Shown here piece after piece: positions 14,667 through 22,514 of a DNA stretch of 32,730 nucleotides. Positions within the stretch are counted from its first letter, which is position 1; every line of letters starts with the position of its first letter. Under the pieces are notes generated by a model. The model made no database searches. It had not been told where the DNA came from and saw only the letters and a program-made list of their open reading frames with translations. This DNA comes from an uncultured Vampirovibrio sp. (GTDB taxonomy: Bacteria > Cyanobacteriota > Vampirovibrionia > Gastranaerophilales > Gastranaerophilaceae): the NCBI GenBank assembly GCA_910579975.1, contig CAJTWU010000019.1, positions 1 to 32,730 on the forward strand, read 5' to 3'. The position numbers were made by a program, and so were the translations under genes.

Positions 14667-15943
14667 CTTCTTAACCTATCGGGAATGTTTTCTTTGTACA
14701 CTAAATCTTCAAGAGACTCTCTATTAACTATAATATCAGATTGTGAATTATTTACAAGTACCATTGCCGGTTTTTCTACACGATTATAATTAGAAGCCAT
14801 TGAATAGTTGTAAGCACCTGTATTGTAGACACAAATTATATCGCCTGTTTCAAGTTTAGGAAGTGTAATATTTTCTATCAAAACATCTCCGCTTTCACAA
14901 AATCTGCCGGCTATTGTAACCTCTTCTGTTTCCTGAACATCCGGTTTATTAGCAGCTTCTGCTGTGTATTTTGCTTTATACATAGCCGGTCGGGGATTAT
15001 CAGCCATCCCTCCGTCTACCGCTATATATTTTCTGCCATTTGGAACCTGTTTTGAACTTCCTACAGTATAAAGAGTTACGCCGGATGTTGAAATAATACT
15101 TCTTCCAGGCTCTATATATATTGTTAAGTCATCAGGAAGAGCGCTTAAGGCTTGCGCAAGCTCCTCTACAGAAGGCGGACAATCTTCTTCTGTATATTTT
15201 ACGCCTAAACCACCGCCGATATTTAGTTCAGTTAAATTAAGTCCAAATTTTTGGTTAATTCTTTTAAGTTCAGAAACTAAAATATCAACTTCATCTCTAT
15301 AACTTTGAAGTTCAAATATTTGAGAACCAATATGGGCGTGAAGTCCTTTAATATTAAGATTTGAATACTGAGAAGCAATAACCTCATCGACTTGAGATAA
15401 GTCAAAGCCAAATTTTGAATCCAATTGACCTGTTTTGATATATTCATGTGTATGGCATTCAATTGCAGGAGTAACACGCAGCAGAACATCCGCACTTATA
15501 CCTTTTTCTTGAGCTATTGTGTTTAAAAGCTCTGCTTCATAAAAATTATCTACTGAAAATCTACCGACTTTCAAATCAATTGCAAGCTCCAGTTCACGAC
15601 GGGATTTGTTATTACCGTTAAACAAAACCTTTGACATATCCGCACCGGCTTTATAAACCGTATAAATCTCACCAATAGAAACCGTATCAAAACCAAAACC
15701 TTCTGAAGCAATAATAGCCGAGGTTGAAAGAGTACAAAGTGCTTTTGAAGCATACATCATATTTATATTCTTACCTTTAAAAGCGTTTTTATACTCACGG
15801 CAAATCCCGCGCAAAGTAGCTTCATCAATTACATATAAAGGGGTGCCGTATCTCTTTGCAAGCTCAACTAAATCACATCCTCCAATAGTAAGATTATCCT
15901 TAACTTCAGTTGTAATCGGTTTAATTGACTGGTTAATGCTCAT
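14663..15943 (-). CDS. lysA: Diaminopimelate decarboxylase
   Basis: This PLP enzyme makes L-lysine from meso-diaminopimelate, the last lysine step and a branch point with peptidoglycan. The protein has 426 residues. It carries the PLP lysine in YASKAL (Lys67), the glycine loop NIGGGLGVKYT, the EPGRSI motif, and CESGDVL at about 345 for substrate and dimer contacts. It is first of the lysA-cdaA-yitT operon, with AAAGGGA 5 nt before the ATG. Confidence 0.96.
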   Translation of the reverse strand: MSINQSIKPITTEVKDNLTIGGCDLVELAKRYGTPLYVIDEATLRGICREYKNAFKGKNINMMYASKALCTLSTSAIIASEGFGFDTVSIGEIYTVYKAGADMSKVLFNGNNKSRRELELAIDLKVGRFSVDNFYEAELLNTIAQEKGISADVLLRVTPAIECHTHEYIKTGQLDSKFGFDLSQVDEVIASQYSNLNIKGLHAHIGSQIFELQSYRDEVDILVSELKRINQKFGLNLTELNIGGGLGVKYTEEDCPPSVEELAQALSALPDDLTIYIEPGRSIISTSGVTLYTVGSSKQVPNGRKYIAVDGGMADNPRPAMYKAKYTAEAANKPDVQETEEVTIAGRFCESGDVLIENITLPKLETGDIICVYNTGAYNYSMASNYNRVEKPAMVLVNNSQSDIIVNRESLEDLVYKENIPDRLRR

Positions 15944-16001
15944 AAAGTTCCCTTTCTGTGAGTATTTTAGCAGAAAATGCGAGCACTTACAAGGGTAAGA
16001 A

Positions 16002-16070
16002 AATCCCCCAAACAGTTGATAACAAATGACAAAAAATGTATAATAATGATATTGGATAACTGGGGGGATT
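16002..16070. promoter_or_regulatory. Promoter of the 16079 gene bracketed by an inverted repeat
   Basis: TTGATA (16016-16021), 17 nt, then TATAAT (16039-16044) is an excellent promoter. AATCCCCC (16002-16009) and GGGGGATT (16063-16070) are inverse copies on either side. The second copy also forms part of the purine-rich ribosome region before the ATG at 16079. Confidence 0.6.
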
Positions 16071-16078
16071 AGGGTCTC

Positions 16079-16435
16079 ATGTTTAACAACATAAACGACA
16101 ACAATAAAGATTTCTTATATAACTCACAGCTTGAAAAGCAGAGCAACATTATTAATCTTGCTTCGGTCAAAGCAAATATGAACAAGACGCTTTTCAACAA
16201 GAGTTCTAATCCTTATGTTGACAAAACTGAAATCTCATCCAATGCACTTCAACTTTTTCAAAAAGATTTAGACATCAAAAAGTTCAATCAGGTTGCAATG
16301 AGCGATAAAGAAGACTTAAGCCATCTTGAAAGAATGCAAGAACTTTTCAAAAGCGGTGTAACTGATGTTTTTGAAGATGATGTTTTAAAAGAACTTGTAA
16401 CAAATTCTAAACTTTGGGATGATTTAGAGCTGTAA
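16079..16435 (+). CDS. Small protein, possibly FlgM-like
   Basis: The protein has 118 residues and a polar, Asn-rich N-terminus. The segment at about 48-110 (DKTEISSNALQLFQKDL, ERMQELFKSGVTDVFEDDVLKEL) loosely recalls FlgM, the anti-sigma-28 factor, which has an ISS.A motif, then Lys-rich helices, then a G.Y.vd...A..l pattern. The resemblance is weak. It is first in a run with the TPR and YkgJ genes. Otherwise I do not recognise it. Confidence 0.6.
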   Translation: MFNNINDNNKDFLYNSQLEKQSNIINLASVKANMNKTLFNKSSNPYVDKTEISSNALQLFQKDLDIKKFNQVAMSDKEDLSHLERMQELFKSGVTDVFEDDVLKELVTNSKLWDDLEL

Positions 16436-16438
16436 ATA

Positions 16439-16447
16439 TGCTAAAAT
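16439..16447 (+). promoter_or_regulatory. Extended -10 promoter, leaderless start of second TPR gene
   Basis: TGCTAAAAT is an extended -10 whose last base lies 6 nt before the ATG at 16454. There is no Shine-Dalgarno sequence. It starts 4 nt after the stop of the preceding gene. Confidence 0.55.
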
Positions 16448-16453
16448 ACAGCC

Positions 16454-17638
16454 ATGGCAAATTCTGATTATTATATTCAGGATAATTCCGATATAGAAGA
16501 TAAAAAACTTGAAGCAGCCAAAGGATTGTATGTCTCAGGTAATTTTGCCGGCGCTTTGAAGCTTTACCTTGATATGGTTAATACGAGTTATTCTTATAAA
16601 CTGTATTATGAAATAGGTCGCTGTTATTACAAATTGAACGATATCGACAATGCTGAATTGTATTTTACCCGTTCAGTTTCATTAGAAGGTTATAAAAACC
16701 CTTCTTACACTTTTTTAGGAAACATTTTCCACAAACGCGGCAATGTTGAAAAAGCTATCGAAAACTGGGCATTAGCATTTTCATATAAGCCGGACGATGA
16801 GGCAATATGTTTAAATCTTGCAACTTCTTATTTTACAAAGGATATGAAATTTCAATCTATTTTCTTTTATGAAAAATATTTGAAATATGCCAAGGATAAG
16901 AACTCATCGTACTATTTGGATATTAAAAAAAGCATTGACAGTTTTAAAACATTCAGCAATGATTTTTATCAAAAAGCCCGGCGTGCTATAGTCGTTAATG
17001 ATAAGGAAACAGCTATTCAGGCACTTGAAATTGCTGTAAAAAATTATCCCTTAAGCTTTGATACAAACTATCAGCTTGGAAAGCTTTATTTCCAACAAAA
17101 AGAATACTTGAAAGCTTCAATGTATCTAAAACAAGCATTCTGTATTGATAGCAAATCTCTGGATGTTCTTGAACTTCTTTCAAATGTAATGATAAATATA
17201 GGAGACTACACCGGCTCCTATTGTGTTATGAAAAGGATTTTGCCGCTCGTAATGAATAACCAGAAAGAATATCTGGAAATTCTTAAAACAATTAAACCTT
17301 TGGAGGACAGCTTTAATCAGCTTAGCATTGAAGGGCATAAAGAATGGGCTGAAAAATATTACAGCTTTAACAACTATCATTTTGCACTGTTTGAATATGA
17401 AAATTGTTTAATAATGGATAAAAACAGCTCTTCAGATTATAGTACTATTGTACAAGAGTTAAAATCTTTTATTAATCCTGAAGATAGAATTATAAAATCG
17501 TGTTTCGAACGAGGCGGATATTCATATTCTAATGGAGATTACAAGCAATCAAATAAATATTTTACAAAAATAATGAAGTTATCAAATGATAATTCACCGG
17601 AATACAGACTTGCAAAGTCACGGATAGTCAATGTTTAA
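16454..17638 (+). CDS. Tetratricopeptide repeat protein
   Basis: The protein has 394 residues. TPR units occur at about 18-150 (YYEIGRCYYKLNDIDNAELYF, with following units) and again at 195-265 (TNYQLGKLYFQQKEYLKASMY), with a degenerate pair near the C-terminus (YSNGDYKQSNKYFTKIM). It has no signal peptide or membrane segment and is probably a cytoplasmic scaffold of unknown partner. The last 8 nt overlap the YkgJ gene, so the two are coupled. Confidence 0.85.
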   Translation: MANSDYYIQDNSDIEDKKLEAAKGLYVSGNFAGALKLYLDMVNTSYSYKLYYEIGRCYYKLNDIDNAELYFTRSVSLEGYKNPSYTFLGNIFHKRGNVEKAIENWALAFSYKPDDEAICLNLATSYFTKDMKFQSIFFYEKYLKYAKDKNSSYYLDIKKSIDSFKTFSNDFYQKARRAIVVNDKETAIQALEIAVKNYPLSFDTNYQLGKLYFQQKEYLKASMYLKQAFCIDSKSLDVLELLSNVMINIGDYTGSYCVMKRILPLVMNNQKEYLEILKTIKPLEDSFNQLSIEGHKEWAEKYYSFNNYHFALFEYENCLIMDKNSSSDYSTIVQELKSFINPEDRIIKSCFERGGYSYSNGDYKQSNKYFTKIMKLSNDNSPEYRLAKSRIVNV

Positions 17639-18038
17639 AAAAATAAAAAAACTTTTTTACCTTCATATTCTAAAACGCAAATACTACAGAGTAGGTCATT
17701 GTCTGGGCTGCGGCCGCTGCTGTAGAAAAATTTATGTTAAACATAAAGGTGTTATTCAAACAGAAGAAGAGTTTAAAAGATTACAGAAACTACATCCATT
17801 TTATACTTATTTAAAAATTATTGATAAAGATGAAACAGGGTTGGTTTTTGAATGTACAAATTTAGATAAAGAAACCAACAAGTGTAAAATACATAAAAAA
17901 CGTCCGGGAATTTGCAGAAGATACCCTCAGGAAGAATTATTCTCAATGGGCGGTACACTTGCTGAACATTGCGGATACAGGTTAGAGCCGATTGAAACTT
18001 TTGAAGAAGTTTTTAAGAAAGTGTCAAAGAAAATCTAG
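17631..18038 (+). CDS. YkgJ-family cysteine-cluster protein
   Basis: The protein has 135 residues with the CxxCxxCC core (C24, C27, C30, C31). Further cysteines follow at C75, C85 and C95 in CKIHKKRPGICRRYP and one more near 113. This is the metal-binding pattern of the YkgJ family (PF03692, zinc- or iron-chelating). The biochemical role is not settled. It is expressed with the TPR gene. Its stop overlaps the opposing gene by 4 nt (CTAG). Confidence 0.9.
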   Translation: MFKKIKKLFYLHILKRKYYRVGHCLGCGRCCRKIYVKHKGVIQTEEEFKRLQKLHPFYTYLKIIDKDETGLVFECTNLDKETNKCKIHKKRPGICRRYPQEELFSMGGTLAEHCGYRLEPIETFEEVFKKVSKKI

Positions 18039-18724
18039 TATTTTGCAAGCATTTTTTCTACATACCTTACACCATTGTCAAATGCGGTACTTTCAAATAA
18101 ACTTTTTGCTTCCAACAGCATAGGATAAGCCTCTTTTGGTCTAAGCATTTTAGCAATTTCGACTTTTGTTCTTGCTAGTTGTATTATGTATCTGTTTAGC
18201 GAAGAGCTTTGTTTTGACACTGTTCTATATTTTTCTTTTGCTTGTCGAAAATTTCCTACAATATCAGTCAAAGCACTTTCTTCTGCAAAAAGCATTTTAA
18301 ATCTGGAATGAGTATCTCCATTTTTTTCATATAATTTTTTCAGATCAACTATTCTTGCCAAAATATGAATAGGGTCACGTTGTTTTCTTGCAACTCTCAA
18401 ACCTCCGCGCAAAAATTGCTCTTTCATTTCATCAGTTGTAGGAAGCTTTGCTAATTTAGAAAAAACCATTCCTGCTATATCAAGAAGTCCTGTCTCTTCC
18501 ATACCAAGAGCAAAGGCTTCTAATCTGACTAGGTAATCATTAAATAAACCATTTTTATTATACTGGGTCTGATAATGCTTCAATTGAGATATTACATAAT
18601 TTCTATCAGGGCGTCTTCGAGCCATTGTATTTTGAGCAAATTTTGAAAAGTTGCTGTCTAAGGTTGATATTAATCGAGTCATACCAAGATAAAACCTGAA
18701 CAAATTAATTTTTGCTATTTTCAT
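18035..18724 (-). CDS. Helical hypothetical protein
   Basis: The protein has 229 residues, basic and almost entirely helical, with TPR-like helix pairs (GLLDIAGMVFSKLAKL, ARTKVEIAKMLRPKEAYPMLLEAKSLF). No family is recognised. The start lacks a Shine-Dalgarno sequence. TATAGA (18731-18736) ends 6 nt before the ATG, so a leaderless mRNA is likely. It is divergent from argS, and the two -10 boxes overlap. Confidence 0.7.
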   Translation of the reverse strand: MKIAKINLFRFYLGMTRLISTLDSNFSKFAQNTMARRRPDRNYVISQLKHYQTQYNKNGLFNDYLVRLEAFALGMEETGLLDIAGMVFSKLAKLPTTDEMKEQFLRGGLRVARKQRDPIHILARIVDLKKLYEKNGDTHSRFKMLFAEESALTDIVGNFRQAKEKYRTVSKQSSSLNRYIIQLARTKVEIAKMLRPKEAYPMLLEAKSLFESTAFDNGVRYVEKMLAKY

Positions 18725-18730
18725 GTTTAT

Positions 18731-18738
18731 TCTATAAT
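18731..18738. promoter_or_regulatory. Overlapping divergent -10 boxes (helical protein and argS)
   Basis: The plus-strand TATAAT (18733-18738, for argS) and minus-strand TATAGA (18731-18736) share 4 bp. RNA polymerase could therefore occupy only one at a time. The argS start also has AAAAGGA before the ATG at 18773. Confidence 0.5.
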
Positions 18739-18772
18739 TATGGATAAATAGTAGAAGTTAAAAGGAATAGAT

Positions 18773-20479
18773 ATGTTAAAAGATTTTTTCTTAAATGAAG
18801 TTACAGCTGGAATTAATAAAGCAATTGAAGAGGGTAAACTTGGTCAAATGGAAGTAAATGATAAATATTCCCTAATGATTGAAAAGCCTAAAAATCCTGA
18901 ATTCGGCGATTTTGCAGTTAATGTTTCATCTTTAGCACGCTCGGCAAAAATTGCACCTCCTATGATTGCAAACGCTATTGTTGAAAATCTAAAAGGAGAA
19001 TATACAACCTCTGTTGTTGGCGGATTTATTAACTTCAAAATCAATAATTCTATGCTTGCAAATGCTGTAGCAGAAATCCTGACAAAAGGCGAAAACTACG
19101 GTCGTCCTGAAGGTGTTCCAACAGAAAAAATCTTATTGGAATATGTTTCAGCTAACCCTACAGGACCTTTCCATATCGGGCACGGGCGCTGGGCTGCAAT
19201 GGGAAGTGCTCTGGCAAATCTTTTAAAATTCTATGGACATGATGTATATCAGGAGTTTTATATTAATGATGCCGGTTCTCAAATCCAGAAACTTGGTAAT
19301 TCTTTAAAAATAAGAATTAAACAAGAATTGGGTGAAAATATTGATTTCCCAACCGATGAAATCGAAAGAAAAAATTATTATCCGGGAGAATATTTAATTC
19401 CTGTAGCTAAGAAATTTTTGAGCGAACATGAGCCTACAGAAGATGTTCAGGTTCTTTCTGATTATGCTAAAAAAGAAATGGAATCTTGTCAAAAAGCTTT
19501 GTTAGAAGATTTTAGGGTACATTTCGACAAGTTTTATTCAGAACTTGACTTGCACAACTCCAGCAAAGTGGAAGAAAGCTACAAAGAGCTTATGGCAAAA
19601 GGTATGCTTTATGAGAAAGAAGGTGCAATGTGGTTCAAATCTTCAGAATTTGGTGATGATCAGGACCGTGTAATTAAAAAAGCAGACGGCTCAAACACTT
19701 ACCTTACAGCTGATATAGCTTATCATATTGACAAACTTCGCCGCGGATTTGATAGAATGATTAACATCTGGGGTGCAGACCACCACGGATATGTAGCACG
19801 TGTTAAAGCCTCAATAGAAGCTTTGGGCTATGACCCTAATAAATTAGAAGTGCTTCTGGGACAACTTGTTAACCTTGTTATTAACGGTGAAGAAGTTCGT
19901 ATGGGCAAACGTAAAAATATGGTTACCTTAGATGACCTTATTGAAGAAGTTGGAATTGATGCAACACGTTATTGGATGGCAATGCGTAATATTGATATGA
20001 CTCTTGATTTTGATATTGAGCTTGCTAAGCGTTCAACTGACGAAAACCCTGTATTCTATGTACAATATGCTTATGCAAGAGTTTGTTCAATCTTGAGAAA
20101 TGCTGTAGCAGAAAAACTTAATCCTGAAACAGGTGAAAAATCATCTGCTCCAATGACTGAACAAGAATTAGATGATTTAATCAAAAACTTTGATAAAGAT
20201 TTAATCTTAAAAACAGCAGAAAGCGCGAAATCATTGATTTTAAAACTTGAAGAATTCAAATCAGTTATTGTACTTTCTGCACAAAATAGAACTGTTTATA
20301 CAATTTGCAGATATGTTCAAGAACTTGCTCAGGAATTCCATTCATTCTACAACTCAAACCGTGTAATCGGCGAAGATAAAGAATTGATGAAATCAAGATT
20401 AGCATTGATGGTTGCTATTAAAACAACATTAAAAAATGCGCTTGATATTCTTGCAGTATCAGCACCTGAAAGGATGTAA
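18773..20479 (+). CDS. argS: Arginyl-tRNA synthetase
   Basis: This class I enzyme charges tRNA-Arg. At 568 residues it is normal for ArgRS. The N-terminal Add-1 domain covers about 1-110. The signature SANPTGPFHIGHGRWA has HIGH at 134-137, and GADHHGYVARVKA lies further on. RMGKRKNMVTLDDLI stands in place of a canonical KMSKS loop, as is usual in many ArgRSs. The anticodon-binding domain ends in ALDILAVSAPERM. It is first in an operon with a lipoprotein (2-nt gap) and nth. Confidence 0.97.
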   Translation: MLKDFFLNEVTAGINKAIEEGKLGQMEVNDKYSLMIEKPKNPEFGDFAVNVSSLARSAKIAPPMIANAIVENLKGEYTTSVVGGFINFKINNSMLANAVAEILTKGENYGRPEGVPTEKILLEYVSANPTGPFHIGHGRWAAMGSALANLLKFYGHDVYQEFYINDAGSQIQKLGNSLKIRIKQELGENIDFPTDEIERKNYYPGEYLIPVAKKFLSEHEPTEDVQVLSDYAKKEMESCQKALLEDFRVHFDKFYSELDLHNSSKVEESYKELMAKGMLYEKEGAMWFKSSEFGDDQDRVIKKADGSNTYLTADIAYHIDKLRRGFDRMINIWGADHHGYVARVKASIEALGYDPNKLEVLLGQLVNLVINGEEVRMGKRKNMVTLDDLIEEVGIDATRYWMAMRNIDMTLDFDIELAKRSTDENPVFYVQYAYARVCSILRNAVAEKLNPETGEKSSAPMTEQELDDLIKNFDKDLILKTAESAKSLILKLEEFKSVIVLSAQNRTVYTICRYVQELAQEFHSFYNSNRVIGEDKELMKSRLALMVAIKTTLKNALDILAVSAPERM

Positions 20480-20481
20480 AA

Positions 20482-21279
20482 ATGAAAAAACTTATCTTAT
20501 TCTCTTGTTTATTACTGGTAATGATTTCAACATCAGGCTGTGTTAAATATGAATACACAATTGATATTGATAAAAAAAATAATATTGCATTCTCACAAGT
20601 AACAGCTTGTAATACGGAAGTTATAAAAGAATTATCCAAAGAAGTAACAATTCAGGGATGTTCTTATGATGAATTAAAAGCAATTGTTGACGAAAACAGT
20701 TTTATAAATAAATATAATAAGGACGGTTTTGACGGCATAAAAGCTGATAAAAAATATGATATAAAATCTTTTAAACTACCCGGCGGGTTTACAAGCAATA
20801 CCGAAAAACCTTTTGAAATAAAATCTGCAATGGGCGGAGCAAAAAAAACATATTCAATCAATTGGCAGTATAATATAAAAAATACAGAAAAAGCTAATAC
20901 TGACAAATTATACGGACAAGATACCAACAGTTATGAAACAGGATATGACAGTGAAAATGATGAATATAACAAACAGTCAATGGAATATGCATCACAACAA
21001 ATGTCTAATATGTTTGCAAAAATGATTGACATTAACCCTAAATTAAAACCAAATGCCGATTTAATTATTAAAATTCCTGCCAAAAAGGCTAATAAACATA
21101 ATGCAACAAAAGTAGTTAATAAAAATGAATACCATTGGAATCTTATAAATAATTATGAAGAGCCTGTTTCCATAGAACTCGAATACTCAATGTATGATTT
21201 TTCACTTTTTGGTATTTTGGGAACAATGATTTTTCTTTTAATTGGATTAGCATATGCTTGGATAAAAATAAATGAATAA
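20482..21279 (+). CDS. Lipoprotein with C-terminal membrane anchor
   Basis: The protein has 265 residues with a lipoprotein signal LLLVMISTSGC (lipidated Cys20). An extracytoplasmic domain follows that begins KYEYTIDIDKKN. One C-terminal hydrophobic helix lies at about 240-262, followed by a short charged tail. The fold hints at the LppM family (lipid-anchored domain plus terminal helix), with modest confidence. It overlaps nth by 8 nt. Confidence 0.8.
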   Translation: MKKLILFSCLLLVMISTSGCVKYEYTIDIDKKNNIAFSQVTACNTEVIKELSKEVTIQGCSYDELKAIVDENSFINKYNKDGFDGIKADKKYDIKSFKLPGGFTSNTEKPFEIKSAMGGAKKTYSINWQYNIKNTEKANTDKLYGQDTNSYETGYDSENDEYNKQSMEYASQQMSNMFAKMIDINPKLKPNADLIIKIPAKKANKHNATKVVNKNEYHWNLINNYEEPVSIELEYSMYDFSLFGILGTMIFLLIGLAYAWIKINE

Positions 21280-21901
21280 TATAGATCAAATTGTTCAGAA
21301 TTTGAAAGATGCAAAACAAAAACGCAGTGAGTTTGTAGATTTAATGGACTCGTTTAGTGACCCGTATCTTGTTCTTATTGCGTGTATTTTATCACTTAGA
21401 ACAAACGATAAAACTACTTATCCTGCAACATTAAGGATGCTTGAACTGGCTAGAACACCTCGTGAAATGAAAAGCGTCGAAGTAAGTGAATTAGCAAAGG
21501 CTATCTATCCGGTTGGATTTTATGAAAACAAAGCCAAACAAATAATTGAACTTTCACGCCAAATTGACGAAGAATTAGACGGCAAGTGCCCTTCAGAGAT
21601 TGAAGATTTAATCAAATTTAACGGTGTTGGCAGAAAAACCGCAAATCTTGTAGTTGCACGAGGTTTCAACAAACTTGCAATCTGTGTGGATGTTCATGTT
21701 CACAGGATTTTTAACCGTTTAGGCTATGTAAAAACCAAAACTCCTGAAGAAACAGAATTTGCGCTTCGTGAAAAACTACCCGTTAAACACTGGATTGATA
21801 TCAATACACTTATGGTAACGCACGGACAAAACGTTTGTTTCCCGCGAAAACCTAATTGTTCTGAGTGTCCGATTGCTGAATATTGCATGCGTCTAATTTA
21901 A
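21272..21901 (+). CDS. nth: Endonuclease III
   Basis: Nth is the DNA glycosylase/AP lyase that removes oxidised pyrimidines in base-excision repair. The protein has 209 residues. The helix-hairpin-helix FNGVGRKTANLVV carries the catalytic Lys122, and Asp140 lies in VDVHVHRI. A [4Fe-4S] motif C189-x6-C196-x2-C199-x5-C205 lies at the C-terminus. The loop reads ILSLRTND instead of the E. coli LLSAQATD, a common variant. The last 50 nt overlap the opposing membrane-protein gene. Confidence 0.96.
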   Translation: MNNIDQIVQNLKDAKQKRSEFVDLMDSFSDPYLVLIACILSLRTNDKTTYPATLRMLELARTPREMKSVEVSELAKAIYPVGFYENKAKQIIELSRQIDEELDGKCPSEIEDLIKFNGVGRKTANLVVARGFNKLAICVDVHVHRIFNRLGYVKTKTPEETEFALREKLPVKHWIDINTLMVTHGQNVCFPRKPNCSECPIAEYCMRLI

Positions 21902-22505
21902 ATCTGTCATCCCTAGTATAAAGATAGATAATACCAATCAATGCAACATAGAATAACAACTCTGCAATCTCTTCAAACACAAAATTATGTGTTGCATGTT
22001 CTGCATAAGTACCCAAAGCCATACCTGAAAGCATTAACAAGATATTCCAGAACGGGAATTTAATCTTGCGTACTATATCCCACAGTGTTAAAAACAATTT
22101 ATTTTTCAGAAAATAAATTCCAACCCAGGCCATATATGCACCATAAATCGGATGAGCTAAATATCCGTATTTAATTTCTTTCCATGAATAGAAGGTGTTC
22201 TCCGTACCGGGTACGGAGAAGAACAGGGTTCTTCCACAATTTACTTCTCTTAATATTATTATTACTAAAACCATTGCAACAAAGTTGAAAAACTTTTTAT
22301 TAGAATCAACTTTTAGTGATAAATACAAACCAATAAACAAGATTAACATTTGTATGTTTTCTAATACACCATTTTCCCAGCCCCATTTTTCAGGCAAAAA
22401 CATAACACTTGGAACTACAGCAATTGCAGCAGCAATAGCAAACCAGGTAACTTTTTGCACTCCAAAATCAAAATGTGCACACACAAAATCTTTAATCTTT
22501 TTCAT
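21852..22505 (-). CDS. Polytopic membrane protein, unknown
   Basis: The protein has 217 residues with about six hydrophobic helices. Polar motifs WENGVLENIQ, LREVNCGRTLFF and EHATHNFVFEEIAELLFY lie in or near the membrane segments. Buried Glu/His/Arg residues suggest an enzyme or metal site rather than a simple anchor, but no family is recognised. It is third in the ctpA-recJ operon, 9 nt after recJ with a GGAAG ribosome site. Its 3' end overlaps nth by 50 nt tail to tail. Confidence 0.75.
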   Translation of the reverse strand: MKKIKDFVCAHFDFGVQKVTWFAIAAAIAVVPSVMFLPEKWGWENGVLENIQMLILFIGLYLSLKVDSNKKFFNFVAMVLVIIILREVNCGRTLFFSVPGTENTFYSWKEIKYGYLAHPIYGAYMAWVGIYFLKNKLFLTLWDIVRKIKFPFWNILLMLSGMALGTYAEHATHNFVFEEIAELLFYVALIGIIYLYTRDDRFKLDACNIQQSDTQNN

Positions 22506-22514
22506 TCTTACTTC

